In this document: positions 48,701 to 62,600 of the stretch, one piece after another
How positions within the stretch are numbered: position 1 is the first letter of the stretch
Layout of the letters: every line of letters begins with the position of its first letter
Assembly: GCF_027579695.1 (NCBI RefSeq)
Contig: NC_083571.1
Span: 45,998,390-46,062,389, forward strand
Reading direction: 5' to 3'
Length of the DNA: 64,000 bases
From: Neoarius graeffei
Taxonomy: Eukaryota; Chordata; Actinopteri; Siluriformes; Ariidae
The notes under the pieces: model-generated
Told to the model about the DNA's origin: nothing
Database searches by the model: none
What the model saw: the letters and a program-made list of their open reading frames with translations, nothing else
Translations under genes and position numbers: made by a program

Positions 48701-51700
48701 TTACGAACCCGAAAAAAACGTCGAAAAACCGGCGTTTAAAAAAAAAAATTCAACCGCACAAATGGCACTCACCCGGCTGGTGGACCGGAAACAGAGCATT
48801 TTTTAATAATGGCCTGGCAGCCTGCTTACGAATCTCCATAAATGGTCCCGAACCCAATGACTTCCCTTACGATAGGGCACTGGAGTTTTTTTTTCAGGAA
48901 GCCACGCAGAATTAAATGTTCTAATAGGGCATGCAGGCTTTGCACCAATTAGGGTAATGCTTTTTCATTATTGTTAGTTGCCTTGGTGTTACCTTAAGTG
49001 GTTTCTTACATCTAATTATGATGTTTTATTTTATTATTTTGTTGTTACATTATACTATTTATTTCATTTTAGTATTGGTTGAGGTAAGTGTTGAGTTCAA
49101 TATTTAAAGGATATGGGACATGGATTTTTACCTGGGCATAATTATGTATAAAGGACATAAGAAATGCCATCTAAATCACTGCAGGGCGTCAAAAATGTGA
49201 AAATCATCACAGTATTCAAGTTTTTCTATACATCAGCGTAAAACAAGGATTCGTTAATGAGCTAGGTGGTCACGTGACCCGTGACGTCACAAAAACTTTC
49301 CAAGGAGCCAGCGCTTGGGAATCTAATGTAAACAGGTTACCGAAATGGACACCATCGACAGTGATATTCCCGATGTTTCACAGAGATGTGAAGTTAGACC
49401 CTATCAATTCGAACCGATAGCTGGAAATTCACATGAACATAGATCTTGTCTTTACTCTGACGGGTCAGATGATTCTGAGAGTGAGAGTTCATTCAGTCCT
49501 CATGAAACTGAAAGCGGTCGGCTCGATAACACTTCCTGGTAAGTTAAAAACAATTCTGCTCAAAGGCTAATGATCTGTTGAAAGAAGTATTATTTTTGTA
49601 TCATACATTGAAAGTTCATCATAGATCTAGCTAAAGTTCGTTGCAAGCTAGTTTTTTTTTTTGCTGATATTTTTCGAGATTGAGATACAATGCTTCCAGA
49701 GTCCGAGATGAAAACATTCAAAATGGCGAAACGAGTCAGAATTATGATAATCAATAATTGATGCACCCAAAATTATTATACTAATCCTTACCTCAGCTTT
49801 CAGTCGCTTAGCGCAGAGGTCTTCAACGGGGGGGGGGGGGTCGCGAAATCGCACCGGATCACTCATATCAACAAAAATATTCCTGCCCTGTCCCCTGGCC
49901 TCCGTGCAGGGATGCAAACAGTGCGCCTTTCGGCGGATGCCGCCTTTCTCACGGCTGAATCGCGCAGATCCGATTTAAAAAAAAAAAAAATAGCGATGTT
50001 GGTTCATGGAGCATGAAGTGTAAGGATGAGAGAGGGGCGGTTTGGGTCGGGAAGCTGCGCGCATTTGTGCAGCCTGGCGCAGGTGTGCGCGGCTTCCCGA
50101 TTTGAACTGTTTTTTTTTCCTCATCCTTATGCTTCCTGTTTCATGAATTAATATCGCTCAGTACCTGAGTATTAATGTTGAAAGAATCCTCAGTGAAATG
50201 GTCCGAATACAGTTTGTGGGAAACAGTAGGTGCAAAGTTTTTTTCAACAGGTGTTCGGTAAAGTTGTCCTACCAAGCCTACTGCGCATGCGCAGGTGAGC
50301 CCACACTTTCCTCAGCTTCGGGTCCTTGGAGAATGCAAAAAAACTTACTCCAGGGCATTTCCCATTGGAATTATTGCAACCATAAGCAGCACAATACACC
50401 ATGATGTCCAATGTATGATGTCCAATGTACTTTAAAGACTATACAAACAATTTTGTCATCCACTTCTCCATTCATCTACCCGTTTGTGCTGTGCCCGAAA
50501 GTTTTTGTGACGTATGATCACGTGACAGCAGCTCTTCCGGTTGCAAAAAATGCATATCGGAAGTCGAGCAGAAATGCCATATAATCATCACGAATATAAC
50601 GATTTTGCTGAATAGATGATTTTGTATTTGTTGATGCAATTAATTCATATTTTTAATGGAAAGAAACTGATATAGCGTGCTTTTATGTTTCATGTCCCAT
50701 GTCCTTTAAAATAAAAACCTCCAGCTTGTTTTTTGCAATTTATTCCTTGAATGTCAACTAAAGAATGATTGCCACCAAAAAGGCAAAAAACTAAACTTTA
50801 ACTTCAATTTTGGTGAGTAATTTTCATAAATTTAAGAGACAGGTTTTCTATGGAATCAATTTTGTGCCAAAATGTTCATGCAATACTTTTGAAATATCAA
50901 ACAAAAACGACAAATCAAAATACAAAAAAAGAAGTCAATTTTTTTTTAGCCTGGCAAACAAATGATTCCTGTAATCGTGCAAAATATCAGTCTATTACTC
51001 TTCAGAAACCTTTTATTTTTGTTCCGCGTCTTTCTCAGTTTTGTTTGGCGTAATTTATTTTGGTTGCGATTCCAGCTTTCTCGTTTGCGCTCCCTGACTT
51101 TTTGCTTGCAGTTTTGGCACAAACTTCACGTGTGGGTGGGCTCTCCAGGAATGCATTCCCATTGGCTAACTTGTGTTTGACTGACAGCTACGCTCAGCCA
51201 TTCCCTACTCGGATTCTGGCAGACTGTTTGGCGAGTGACCGATCCATTGACGGTAAACAAGGATCGAGTGGACTTCAGTGGCGACTATGATATTGAATTA
51301 ATTCAACAAAGTGTAAATTCAATATCATAGTCGCCACTGAAGTCCACTCCATCCTTGTTTACCGTCAATGGATCGGTCACTTGTCAAACAGTCCGCCAGA
51401 ATCCGAGTAGGGAATGGCTGAGCGTAGCGGTCAGTCAAACAAGTTAGCCAATGGGAATGCATTCCTGGACAGCCCGCCCACACGGGAAGTTTGTGCCAAA
51501 ACTGCAAGCAAAAAATCAGGGAGCGCAAACGAGAAAGCTGGAATCGCAACCAAAATAAATTACGTCAAACAAAGCTGAGAAAGACGCGGAACAAAAATAA
51601 AAGGTTTCTGAAGAGTAATAGACTGATATTTTGCACGATTACACAAATAATTTGTTTGCCAGTCTAAAAAAATTGACTTTTTTTTCTTTTTTTGTATTTT

Positions 51701-54700
51701 GATTTGTCGTTTTTGTTTGATATTTCAAAAGTATTGTATGAACATTTTGGCACTAAATTGATTCCATAGTTTTCCACCAACATCAAGCCCAGCAAACTAA
51801 TGGCCTGCCCTGTAATGTAAAGTTGGGTCGAGGAATGAAACCAGGCAAGGTTCTGTCTGGTAAAAATTGTTTTAGCTGTCTTCTCTTAAACAACTTAGAA
51901 TTTAGATTGAACTGAATAATCTCAAATGCTTCTTGTAGCTTTAAAATAGTCCCAGCAGGTGACTCTGAAGAAAAATACTGTGTGTTTGAACACCGCCCGC
52001 TGTAAACACTTTGCATACACCCCAATGACCAACTCCACCGACCGCCACGACACCACCGCGCACGATTCCCTCATCGGCACAGTGGAGCACCACAAATTGC
52101 TACCTGGTCTGTGGGAAACACTGAAGTACATTTACACTTTGAGTATCTGTACTTTACTTGGAGTATTGTTTTTTTTTTTTTGGAAACTTATGACTAACTT
52201 CACTACATTTGAAAGACAAATATCGTACTTTTCACTCCACTACATTTCTATCAAGGTCCTCGTTACATGTTACTATGAAGCAGCTTTGAAAGTGGATGTG
52301 TTTTTTTCTTTTCTAAAACGTGATTTTTTTTTTCGCAGGTGACACTGAGACAGCCCATCAGTAATCACTAGGGTCACGTCACGTCCATAGACTGTATAAA
52401 ATCAAGATCAATGATTTCTCTGCAGCATTATTTAACACGATCAATTGATGGCAGAATGGAAGGAGGCGGTTCTTCTGGAGAATGCACGCACTCGTGGCTA
52501 GACCTCGAACCAATGTTTCACTTTTCTGAAAGGATTAAAGATTCGTTTCATTTTAAAGGTTTGCCGCAAACGAACCACATCAGGACCTACAAAAACTCGC
52601 CATCCAACCAGTGGGAGCATATTGAGGAGGTATATATACGTTTTATTCCAAGAGAAAGCCTGCAATGAAGTTGTCTGTGCTTTTAGAGCTAGCGATAACA
52701 TTGCAATAGCTATGCAGTCTGGGTAGTCAAAGGACTTTACTGCCAAGTTGCCATCGCCTTGCTAACGTTAACACATAGCTAGTTAACTTGGACACCATTA
52801 GTTAGCATGTAAAAACAGAGTTACGCTAACATGAATAACGTTAACTCATCTGAAGTCCTTTCAGAAATCTGTTTTCGCATAATCTTGCCAAATAAACAGA
52901 ATGCAGAAATCTCTCTTTTCTAGTAACGTTAGCTACCCAATATGATTTCGAGTTTGAAAGGCGTTTGCTAGCATGTCGGGTGGAGTTTCACTAACTAGCT
53001 AGCTTAACGTTAAACCACTGATGGCACAGCATGCGTTCATTTCGTAAATCCAGTCGGTTGTTTCAGAGGCATTAGGTTTTGTAAGTGTTGTGTCAATAAT
53101 ACAAAAATACGTTGACAGAAAATGTACTTCGGATACTTAAGTATTTTTAAAAGCAAGTACTTAAGTAAAAAATTTGACTGGACAACTTTCACTTGTATCG
53201 GAGTAACATCTGACCAGTGGGATCTGTACTTTGAAGGAATGAAGTTGGGGACTTTGTCCACCTCTGATATAAAAATCATGGTCACTTTGAAATATCATCA
53301 TGAGCCCTATGTTCTGTTTACATTAGCAGCTGTGTTCGAAGGGAGCATTTTTTGTTCTGTGATATTTGTATCTATTTTAAGTACAGCACCATGATAAAAT
53401 ACTCAGTAAATATTGAGATGAACTGCATATTGGCCAGTAAGTAACGCACATGTACACTACCGTTCAAAAGTTTGGGGTGACTTTGAAATGTCCTTATTTT
53501 TGAAAGAAAAGCACTGTTCTTTTCAATGAAGATCACTTTAAACTAATCAGAAATCCACTCTATACATTGCTAATGTGGTAAATGACTATTCTAGCTGCAA
53601 ATGTCTGGTTTTTGGTGCAATATCTCCATAGGTGTATAGAGGCCCATTTCCAGCAACTCTCACTCCAGTGTTCTAATGGTACAATGTTACCCCGTTTCCA
53701 CCAAATCGGTTCCAGGGCTGGTTCGGGGCCAGTGCTGGTGCTGGTTCACAACTCGTTCAACTTGCGAGCCAGCTGAGAACCAGTTTGCTTTTCCATAGCT
53801 TGCGGTGCTAATGGAAGCCACGTCATTACGTCGCTGTATATGTCAGTTACGTCGCTACATTTGCATAAACCTTGACGTGAACATCGAAGCAAAAACAACA
53901 CGGAAGAAGCAGCAGCAACAACAATAATGGATGACTTCGCGTTTGTACAGCTGCTGCTTCTTGTCGCTTAAAAATGGTGATCTTTCGCAGTCTTGTTATT
54001 GCTGTTGGTCTTAACAACTCCGCCCCCCGCCGCTGACGTAAGCGGTTCTTTCCTCTGGCCCAGCAGAGAGTTGGTGCTAGCCTGGAACCGGTTTTTCTGG
54101 CCCCAGAGCCAGTTCTGTGTCAGTGGAAACAGAAAACCTGGTTCCAAACTAAGCACTGGCCCCGAACCAGCCCTGGAACTGCTTTGGTGGAAAAGGGGCA
54201 TTTGTTTGCTCATTGCCTCAGAAGGCTAATGGATGATTAGAAAACCCTTGTACAATCATGTTAGCACCGCTGAAAACAGTTGAGCTCTTTAGAGAAGCTA
54301 TAAAACTGACCTTCCTTTGAGCAGATTGAGTTTCTCGAGCATCACATTTGCGGGGTCGATTAAATGCTCAAAATGGCCAGAAAAAGGTCGCAACTATATT
54401 TTCTATTCGTTTTACAACTTATGGTGGGAAATAAAAGTGACTTTTCATGGAAAACACAAAATTGTCTGGGTGACCCCAAACTTTTGAACGGTAGTGTATG
54501 TACCATTCATTTGATTCAAAAAATTTATTTTCACTCAAGGAAACGCAACATGAATGGGGGGAAAAAAAAAACAAAAAAAAAACACCTTGACATGTTTACA
54601 TGAACTCTTACCTTGCTTTCTTCAACCGTTTCGAACGTGATAGCGGGAAATAGCTTAAAACAACACAAAAAAGAAAAATACATGACAATCAGCCTTATAT

Positions 54701-55409
54701 ACAATTAGCCCTCACTACAGAATGAAAAGTCCATGGGGTGGAGTCGGACCCGTTTCCAACTTATTCTACTTGGGCATTCCTGCTCCTCCTACCCGATAGG
54801 TCCACATGAATCAGATCCAGCTCCTCCCGCTGGACTTTTGGCTCTGCAGTGAGGACTAGATCAGCTATTTCCCAAAACAGAGGATTTATGCAGTATGTTC
54901 CAGTCAGTTAGATGAATAACATGGATGTAAACGGCACACTTTTTGGCGGATGCCGCCTTTTTCACGGCTGTCTGGGGGACTTGTGTGAATCGTGCAGATC
55001 CGATGATTTTTTTTGGGGGGGGGGGGCGTTGGAGTGTCTGATTATAATTTCATCAAAGTAAATTCTGTATTAAAATTACTAAATAAGCAAATGCCGTTAC
55101 AGTCCATGAAACATAGGAAGTATAAGTATGAGAAGAAAACAGTAAATCAGAAAGCTGCGCACGTAAAGCCAGTTGGCTGCGCGCCATTATCTGCTGCTGG
55201 CTGCACTTCACTGCACGCGCAAGGATTTCCATCAGTCCAACGCAAGTTACGTAACTGGCTTTACGTGTGCAGCTTTGATTTACTGTTTTCTTCTCATACT
55301 TATACTTCCTATGTTTCATGGACTGTAACGCATTTGCTTATTTAGTAATTTTAATACAGAATTTACTTTGATGAAATTACAAATCAGACACTCCAACGCC
55401 ACCCCCCCC

Positions 55410-55449
<40 letters not shown>

Positions 55450-56568
55450 ATTGGATCTGCGCGATTCACACAAGTCCCCCAGACAGCCGTGAAAAAGGCG
55501 GCATCCGCCAAAAGGCGCACCGTTTGCATCCTTGGAATAAAAAGACATTTCGTACAACATTACTGTAAGTACAACCATAAAAGTAAACGTGAAGATATGA
55601 AATTAAGTCTGAACAGTGTTTAAATTATTTCACGTTAACTGGACAATAATGTTGAGTTCCTCTGAACTATGTAGACATTTTAACCAGATGAAACACACTT
55701 TGGCAGTAATCAGTATACCTGGGTGCGGTGCAAATGAGTACGTGTTAGTGTACTGAAGTACAGGGAACCATCTTACCTTAAAGAACACTTGAGGTAGAAC
55801 TTCTGGCCGATGCAAGACAAAGGGGAAAAGGGTGGACAGGTTGGTGAGGATGCAGGACAGGATGACAGGATCTCGCGTCTCATAGTTCACTACAGCGTGC
55901 AGCAGCTCCATGCCCTGATCGATAGGCAGCTTCTAGTCAGTTGGATAAGCAGGAAAAGAACAGAGCATGGTGTTAACATGCTTCACTTCACAAGCAGCTT
56001 CTGACAAAAGAGTAAACCCAAGTTATTCCAAAACACAAACTACATTTACACAACCCTGTTCAATGACGGGAAAGTGGAAAAATTGCATGATGGCGTGTTA
56101 AACGGATGGGCGATACCTCCTTCTCCAGGATTTTAAAAAGCTGTCCCATCACACTCTCTGTGAAAAAGGTCATGGCTTCCCACTGCACAGCTGCGGGTGA
56201 AAACGTTGAGCACATCCCTTCTCCTGTCTTAGCTTTATAAAAAATAAATTTAAAAAATAACACAGATCAGGGATTATGGTCACTGTACATTATCCCCAGT
56301 TCAAACCATTTGTGTAAAGCATCTTTCTAAATATGTAATAGATGAAACCACTCAACTAAAACAAGCTTGTTGGAGGAAAAAAAAAAAAATGTTAAAGGGC
56401 AATTCCACGAAATAGTCAACCCAAGGGGTGAAAGTTCATTTTGTATTTATGGTGTAAAATTTGATTAGTTCATTCACTGCAGTCAATATTTTTGTGCTGA
56501 ACTCCTGTCACATGACTGGCGGCCATTTTGAAATTGGCAGATCCAAGCGCATACTTTAAACCCCAAAC

Positions 56569-56611
<43 letters not shown>

Positions 56612-59600
56612 CACTCAAACTGCTGTCAAAAGTCTTCACCAGGTAAGTTAAAGGTCATAGGCAAGGGTCGGAGGTGAAACGTAGAATATCAACTTTATTG
56701 TCTAGAAGAACGACCCAAAAAGCAAATTCAATTTTCTTAGTGTTTAATTTGCACCCTAAAATTGAATAAAACGGTGAAAATATACCGTTTTGCCCAATTT
56801 CCGAAGGTTTGTTTACATCTCACTTATGCGCACTTTCACCGCCAGGGGACCGTCATCGTGACGTCATTTAAGCCAAACAGACCGGGAGCAGCTCTGTGTT
56901 TACCCGCGAACCGAGCACACGTGTACGGACTTTGATCATGAGAGGTTGTGTAAAATGTCTGAAAGCGATAGCGATTTTGAAGTAGGAACTCTCCAAATTG
57001 AATATCGAGAGATGAAATCATACATGTATGAACCTGTGGCCGTTGCGAAGCAGTCAGTGAATGTGGCTCACTGGTTTGACCGTGTGGCCTCGGAATCGGA
57101 CAGCGACTCGGCCGACTCTGATCGCAGTGACCCCGGACCTCAACAAGACTCGCGCCCAAACGATTTATCCTGGTAGTTATGATAAATTCTTACTTTCGTT
57201 GTAATACTAAATAAGAGCCCTTTTGAAGAATAATTAAACCGCCCTCCCTAGTAGATATAGGGAACGATTACTGGACAGTGCACCGGTAGGCCACATTAGC
57301 CTGCCATCCGCAGCATTATACTATTTATAGCTGACTCTAAGCGAGGAAATATCCCTTTGTCTCATTTCCACAATGATTGTACAGGATCCCTCAGGATTCT
57401 TGTCAATTGCAAGCAAAAGCAAAAATGTTTACCTCCAATCTTCTCCTTTTTGCTTGAGCATTGCTGCTACGTTTCTTCTTTGACTGCTTGATTTTGTTTC
57501 ACGTGCACAACCCGCTCGCTCCGCCTCGTCCCCTTTTCCGGAAAAAGCCAACCTGCTCGCTCTGCCTCTTCTCCTCTCTCAGTAAAAAGGTAAAACTTCT
57601 TCCTGAACCGGTCCTGTTGTTACAGTTCACTGCACAACAATAAGGCACGGGGTTTTTCCTTGGAAATTCCTGAACGCGCGTCTGCAATCAAGCCGAACGG
57701 CAATGTAAGTAACCGGAAGCGGACTCAACTCAAGCGGTTTGTTTGGCTTAAATGACGTCATGCGCCGAGTGGTCACGAAAATAACCGAACAGAAATTCGC
57801 CGCGATCCGCGCTAACTTATTTTCATTATTACTTATTAACAATACGTCTTGGGACCAGAAGAAAATTACAGAGGGTTTAACATATAAAGTTTCAAATGTG
57901 CATGAAATTAAAACCGTTGCCTATAAGCTTTAAACTGCGGTTTATATCAAACGGACCTTATTCTTGACATCTCCATGAAAATATTTATTCCATTGAGTAT
58001 CACAGCTTTGGGGTCGTTTCGATCTAACAAGTAGCTTTGTTCGCTGATTGATATTATGACTAAAAGAGAAAATTACCACATTTCATCTCTGGACATCAAA
58101 TGGGAAGTGTTGCATCAGTTCCCAAGAATGTTGCGCAAGTTATTGTGCATTCCATGATCTCAACTGTCAGTTCTACACATTTTTCAGAGTTTATTTCTTT
58201 CATTGTATCGTATGGCATGTGAAAAGCAAAGTTGGAAAAAATATTAATAAAATTGCAACAAGTTTCACAGAAATTAGCGTTTGTACTTGCGTGCTGTCGA
58301 ATTCTCCAAGTTGCATCAGTTACCAATGTTATCTGCATGCCAGTAAATTAATTATTCATATCTGGGGAAAAACTCCGTGTTGTCCAAGATGACCTTAAGT
58401 CATCATACATAGCCACACAGTTTCATTTTAAACCCTCTGAATGTTGCGTCAGTTCAAATAATTTCAGTAAATACTTTGTGAAACGACAGCAAAACTTGTC
58501 TTACAAACCTGGTTAATTTCTCAGAAACATGTAAACTAGCTCAGTCAGGAAACTTTCTGAATTACTGTGACATTTCACATGGTGTATTTAAGAGGAGTTA
58601 ACTTGCATTTTGAAAAAACTCATCAGGCCTAATTGGGTTTCAGTGGCCGTGACCCAAACTGAAACCAAAAAGTCCAGGCAGCATTGTTTTCCTGTTCCAG
58701 CTAGATATTTCAAAACACGTTAGTGTTGTTGTACTTGAAACCAGTCTTAAGGCACGGCTACCAACTTTTCAAAATTCCTTGGAGTTTTTCCGCACACCAT
58801 GCAGTAAGTGGGAATTTTGTATTCAGTTTGATATTCACTTGTCCCCCTGCATTCTGGTGTTTTGTTTGTGGGTTGTCCAGCTGGAGATGGACAATGAAGG
58901 GGGGGGTGTTGGGATTTTGGATTTAGTAGATGTTCCTGCATTCTGCTGGATTTTTGGAGTGGCCTGCTGTGCCATACCTACATTCTTACACACCCTGACT
59001 TGCCAGGCCTTCAGCTTGTAACCAACAAAAGCCCCCACACTAGAAAACTACAGATGACTGCCAATGTTCCTGTAGCCCTATAGACCTGTGTTTCAGATTT
59101 AAAGGCAAGTTCATGTTTGAAAATATTTCATCAGCTAAGCCTAAACACCTTCTGAATTGAAACTAAATGTTAAGTTTTTAATAACTGTTGCAAAAAATAA
59201 TATTAGTCAGTGAGGGACATTCATTATGCATTTAAGGGCTTTCCCCACCACTGGGTTCAGCAGAAGATTGGCATGGGGAAAAATATCAACAGCAAAAGAA
59301 CAAATAAAATGCTTAAACAGTAAGCAAAATGTGCATGTGCTACAAGAAACATTAAAATGATTAAGTTTGAACAGTATTGAAACACAAAAAGCTGAACCTT
59401 GGCCATAGGTGGGACTGTGCACACAAAGTTGGGCTTAAAAATTTTGGTCATACTTAAATAAGCTATATTAATATATTTCTTAATTTATTTCTTATCTATG
59501 TTTCTTATTAGTAATAGAGCATTCATCAGGGCCTGTTATCTGACAAATATTCTCTACCTGTCTTGCCCTCTTTGAAATCCTGTCTCCTCAATATATTGTT

Positions 59601-62600
59601 CTGTCTTTTTTTTTTAAATTATTCACAAGTTCAAGTTCTTTGATATTACAGGTGACCATGCTTTATTTACTTTAACTGAGCAATTACATACATCATAAAT
59701 AATTAAAAATAAATACCCTGTAAATAAACAATAGGTATGATGGCTAATGGCTCTTCTTACAGTTGTAATATTATCTCTTACTTGCTTTATTTTACAACAT
59801 TTCCAGTATGGCTTCAAATAAAGTCATAAAGTATGATAACATACAGTAAACAAACTAAAAATGCGCCTTAATAAACGTGTGCTAAGGAGGTGCTCTCCCG
59901 TGCTGCTTGTTGGGGAAGATAGAGGCTGTGGCACGGCAGGAGGCCTATAATGATTTAGCATGGCATTATATATTCTCAACACTTATAGGCTAAAACGATT
60001 AAGAAACTTTATTTAAATTCATAATTACGCCAGTAACACCACACATTGGCGTGCATATGTATAAACCTGTCTGAGACACCCGTCTTCAACTCGGATACCT
60101 TCTTCTCTCTCCTCTTCCTCGAAATTGACGGTAGGCAATTATCCAACTTCCGGCGAGTGCAGCATCATTAGATGCGCCACCTACTATAGGGGAGTGTGTA
60201 CAGAAGGGAACACCTCTCTGCCTGTTTAGCCGTGCGTAAGGCGTAATTGATCTATCGCAAGTGGTTGGCGCGACGCAATGGGTAGCCTAGATTAGATAGA
60301 TAAACTAGATTTTTTTCTAGCGTGAGAAATGGGAGGTATGGCGTGTGAGCGTGTGAAGACAATCAAATGCGTGTGTCTCACGCTCATTGCGTGAGAGTTG
60401 GCAGCCCAGCTTAAGGTCTTCGACTCAACCGCATTTTTACTTGGTCTCGGACATGGAGGACTCAGGATTTTATTTCAAGACCACAACTGCAGAGACTTTA
60501 CTAAATTGCCTGTGCACTGTGATTTATTTCTTAACATCGTGACTCTGACTAGATGGAAGATTTCCTGCTTCAAAAATGACCAATAACACGACTCCTTTGC
60601 CAATTTGAAGTTTTCCTTCCTGTTAACGGCAGTCACCTCCCACTCCCCTTCCGCGCGCACACCGGTCTGGTCCTGGTCTCGACTTAATTCTCACCCTGCC
60701 TTAGTCTTGACTTGGTCTCGTCTCGGTGGTCTTGACTACAACACTAATGTTATTGGATTAGATCCAAACACTCCTATCTGACCTGCCACAAAAACCCGTC
60801 TCCTAAACACTGCTTGTCCAATCATTGTTTTGCAATGAGACTTATACCTAGCTGACATTTACAACGTTTTAGACTTCTTGACTCTTTCATGTCAGTCTTT
60901 ATCCGTTTCATATTACTACACTGACAGGTTGTGATGTTCTGGCGAACAGCTCAAGAGCTCGATGGCCATCGCAACAGTTACCAAGTGGGCAGGGTTTGAC
61001 AGAAAACATCCAACAATGGCTAAAGTTTAAACTCACACAGAGCGTTTCCAGTGTTGAGGGGGGAGTTGATCTGATATTGTAACCATTCTCCAGCAATCCG
61101 GAAGGCTTCGAAAGGAGCAATCTTGCAACAATGACGAATAACATCGCCCTGCTGAGCCCGAAAAGCTGTGAAAGAAAGATAATTGACGTAATGACAAGCG
61201 TAGATCCTATCCCTATACAAGCCCTACAGCTAATACGCAATCTGCTTACAATGAAAGAAAGCGTTGAAGTCTTCATCGCTGTCAAAGTCCACACGGGCAT
61301 ATTCACAAGCCGGGCTGTCGTTCTTCGAAGGGAATCCTGACTGCAAAGGAAAAAACAAATTGCTACCGTACAGAGCAGAAACCTTTTGGAGAGGTTAGGT
61401 CAGTGAATGATTTTTTTCACCTCACCTTTACAAGGTTGGTCATGGTTGCATTGAAATATTTAACAGCCATCTGGACAAGAACAAGGTCCTTAGATAAAAC
61501 TTCGTGCCTGAACATGTTCCCCCAGGTGGTCTGAGTGCAAGATCTAAGAAACTGTTTGCACAGCATCATCAGATTGATTCATTCATTCCATTTCACAGCT
61601 CAAAAGCATATTCATCTGCTCTGGAATCAATTTTGTGCCAAAATGTTCATGCAATACTTTTGAAATATCAAACAAAAACGACAAATCAAAATACAAAAGT
61701 CAATTTTTTTAGACTGGCAAACAAATTATTCGTGTAATCGGGCAAAATATCAGTCTATTACTCTTCAGAAACCTTTTATTTTTGTTCGGCGTCTTTCTCA
61801 GTTTTGTTTGGCGTAATTTATTTTGGTTGCGATTCCAGCTTTCTCGTTTGCACTCCCTGACTTTTTGCTTGCAGTTTTGGCACAAACTTCACGTGTGGGC
61901 GGGCTGTCCAGGAATGCATTCCCATTGGCTAACTTGTGTTTGACTGACAGCTACGCTCAGCCATTCCCTACTCGGATTCTGGCGGACTGTTTGGCGAGTG
62001 ACTGATCCATTGACGGTAAACAAGGATCGAGTGGACTTCAGTGGCGACTATGATATTGAATTAATTCAACAAACTGCAAGTGCGGGACAAATGTGTTGTA
62101 CGTATTGCAGTAGTGCACATTATGCAGGCGTGTTTAACGTTAGCAAGTCAGCTATTATATTGGGTAGTGGAGCCAAGGCTAACATTTGACTTGCCACGAA
62201 ACACCTGCATAATGTGCACTACTGCAACACATTTGTCCCGCACTTACACTTTGTTGAATTAATTCAATATCATAGTCGCCACTGAAGTCCACTCGATCCT
62301 TGTTTACCGTCAATGGATCGGTCACTCGGCAAACAGTCCGCCAGAATCCGAGTAGGGAATGGCTGAGCGTAGATGTCAGTCAAACACAAGTTAGCCAATG
62401 GGAATGCATTCTTGGACAGCCCGCCCACACGGGAAGTTTGTGCCAAAACTGCAAGCAAAAAGTCAGGCAGCGCAAACGAGAAAGCTGGAATCGCAACCAA
62501 AATAAATTACGCCAAACAAAACCGAGAAAGACGCGGAACAAAAATAAAAGGTTTCTGAAGAGTAATAGACTGATATTTTGCACGATTACACGAATAATTT

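Larger units (their letters stand above)
49108..50705 (+). mobile_element. 1.6-kb TTAA-flanked element (Kolobok/piggyBac type)
   Basis: Ends AGGATATGGGACATG and CATGTCCCATGTCCT, TTAA at 49104-49107 and 50706-50709. Contains a P2X7-like first-exon remnant (49345-49542) and a copy of a foldback element (about 49908-50160). Confidence 0.75.
56393..57780 (+). mobile_element. TTAA-type element, left end with internal exons; right end not found
   Basis: TTAAAGGGCAATTCCACG at 56393 is nearly the same as the start at 63549. Inside are a P2X7-like first exon (56946-57176) and inverted CATTTAAGCCAAACAGACC / GTTTGGCTTAAATGACGTCA segments (56867, 57741). The right boundary is arbitrary. Confidence 0.45.

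Noticed and set aside
51060..51549. ORFs with [18 protein letters not shown] on both strands
   Set aside because: Identical frames arise from the two arms of a palindrome; no start context or other coding sign.
61426..61470. xpo5 exon c starting at tgtccag before ATG 61470
   Set aside because: It would drop 27 codons that match human exportin-5 and sit in an open frame with a good upstream acceptor.
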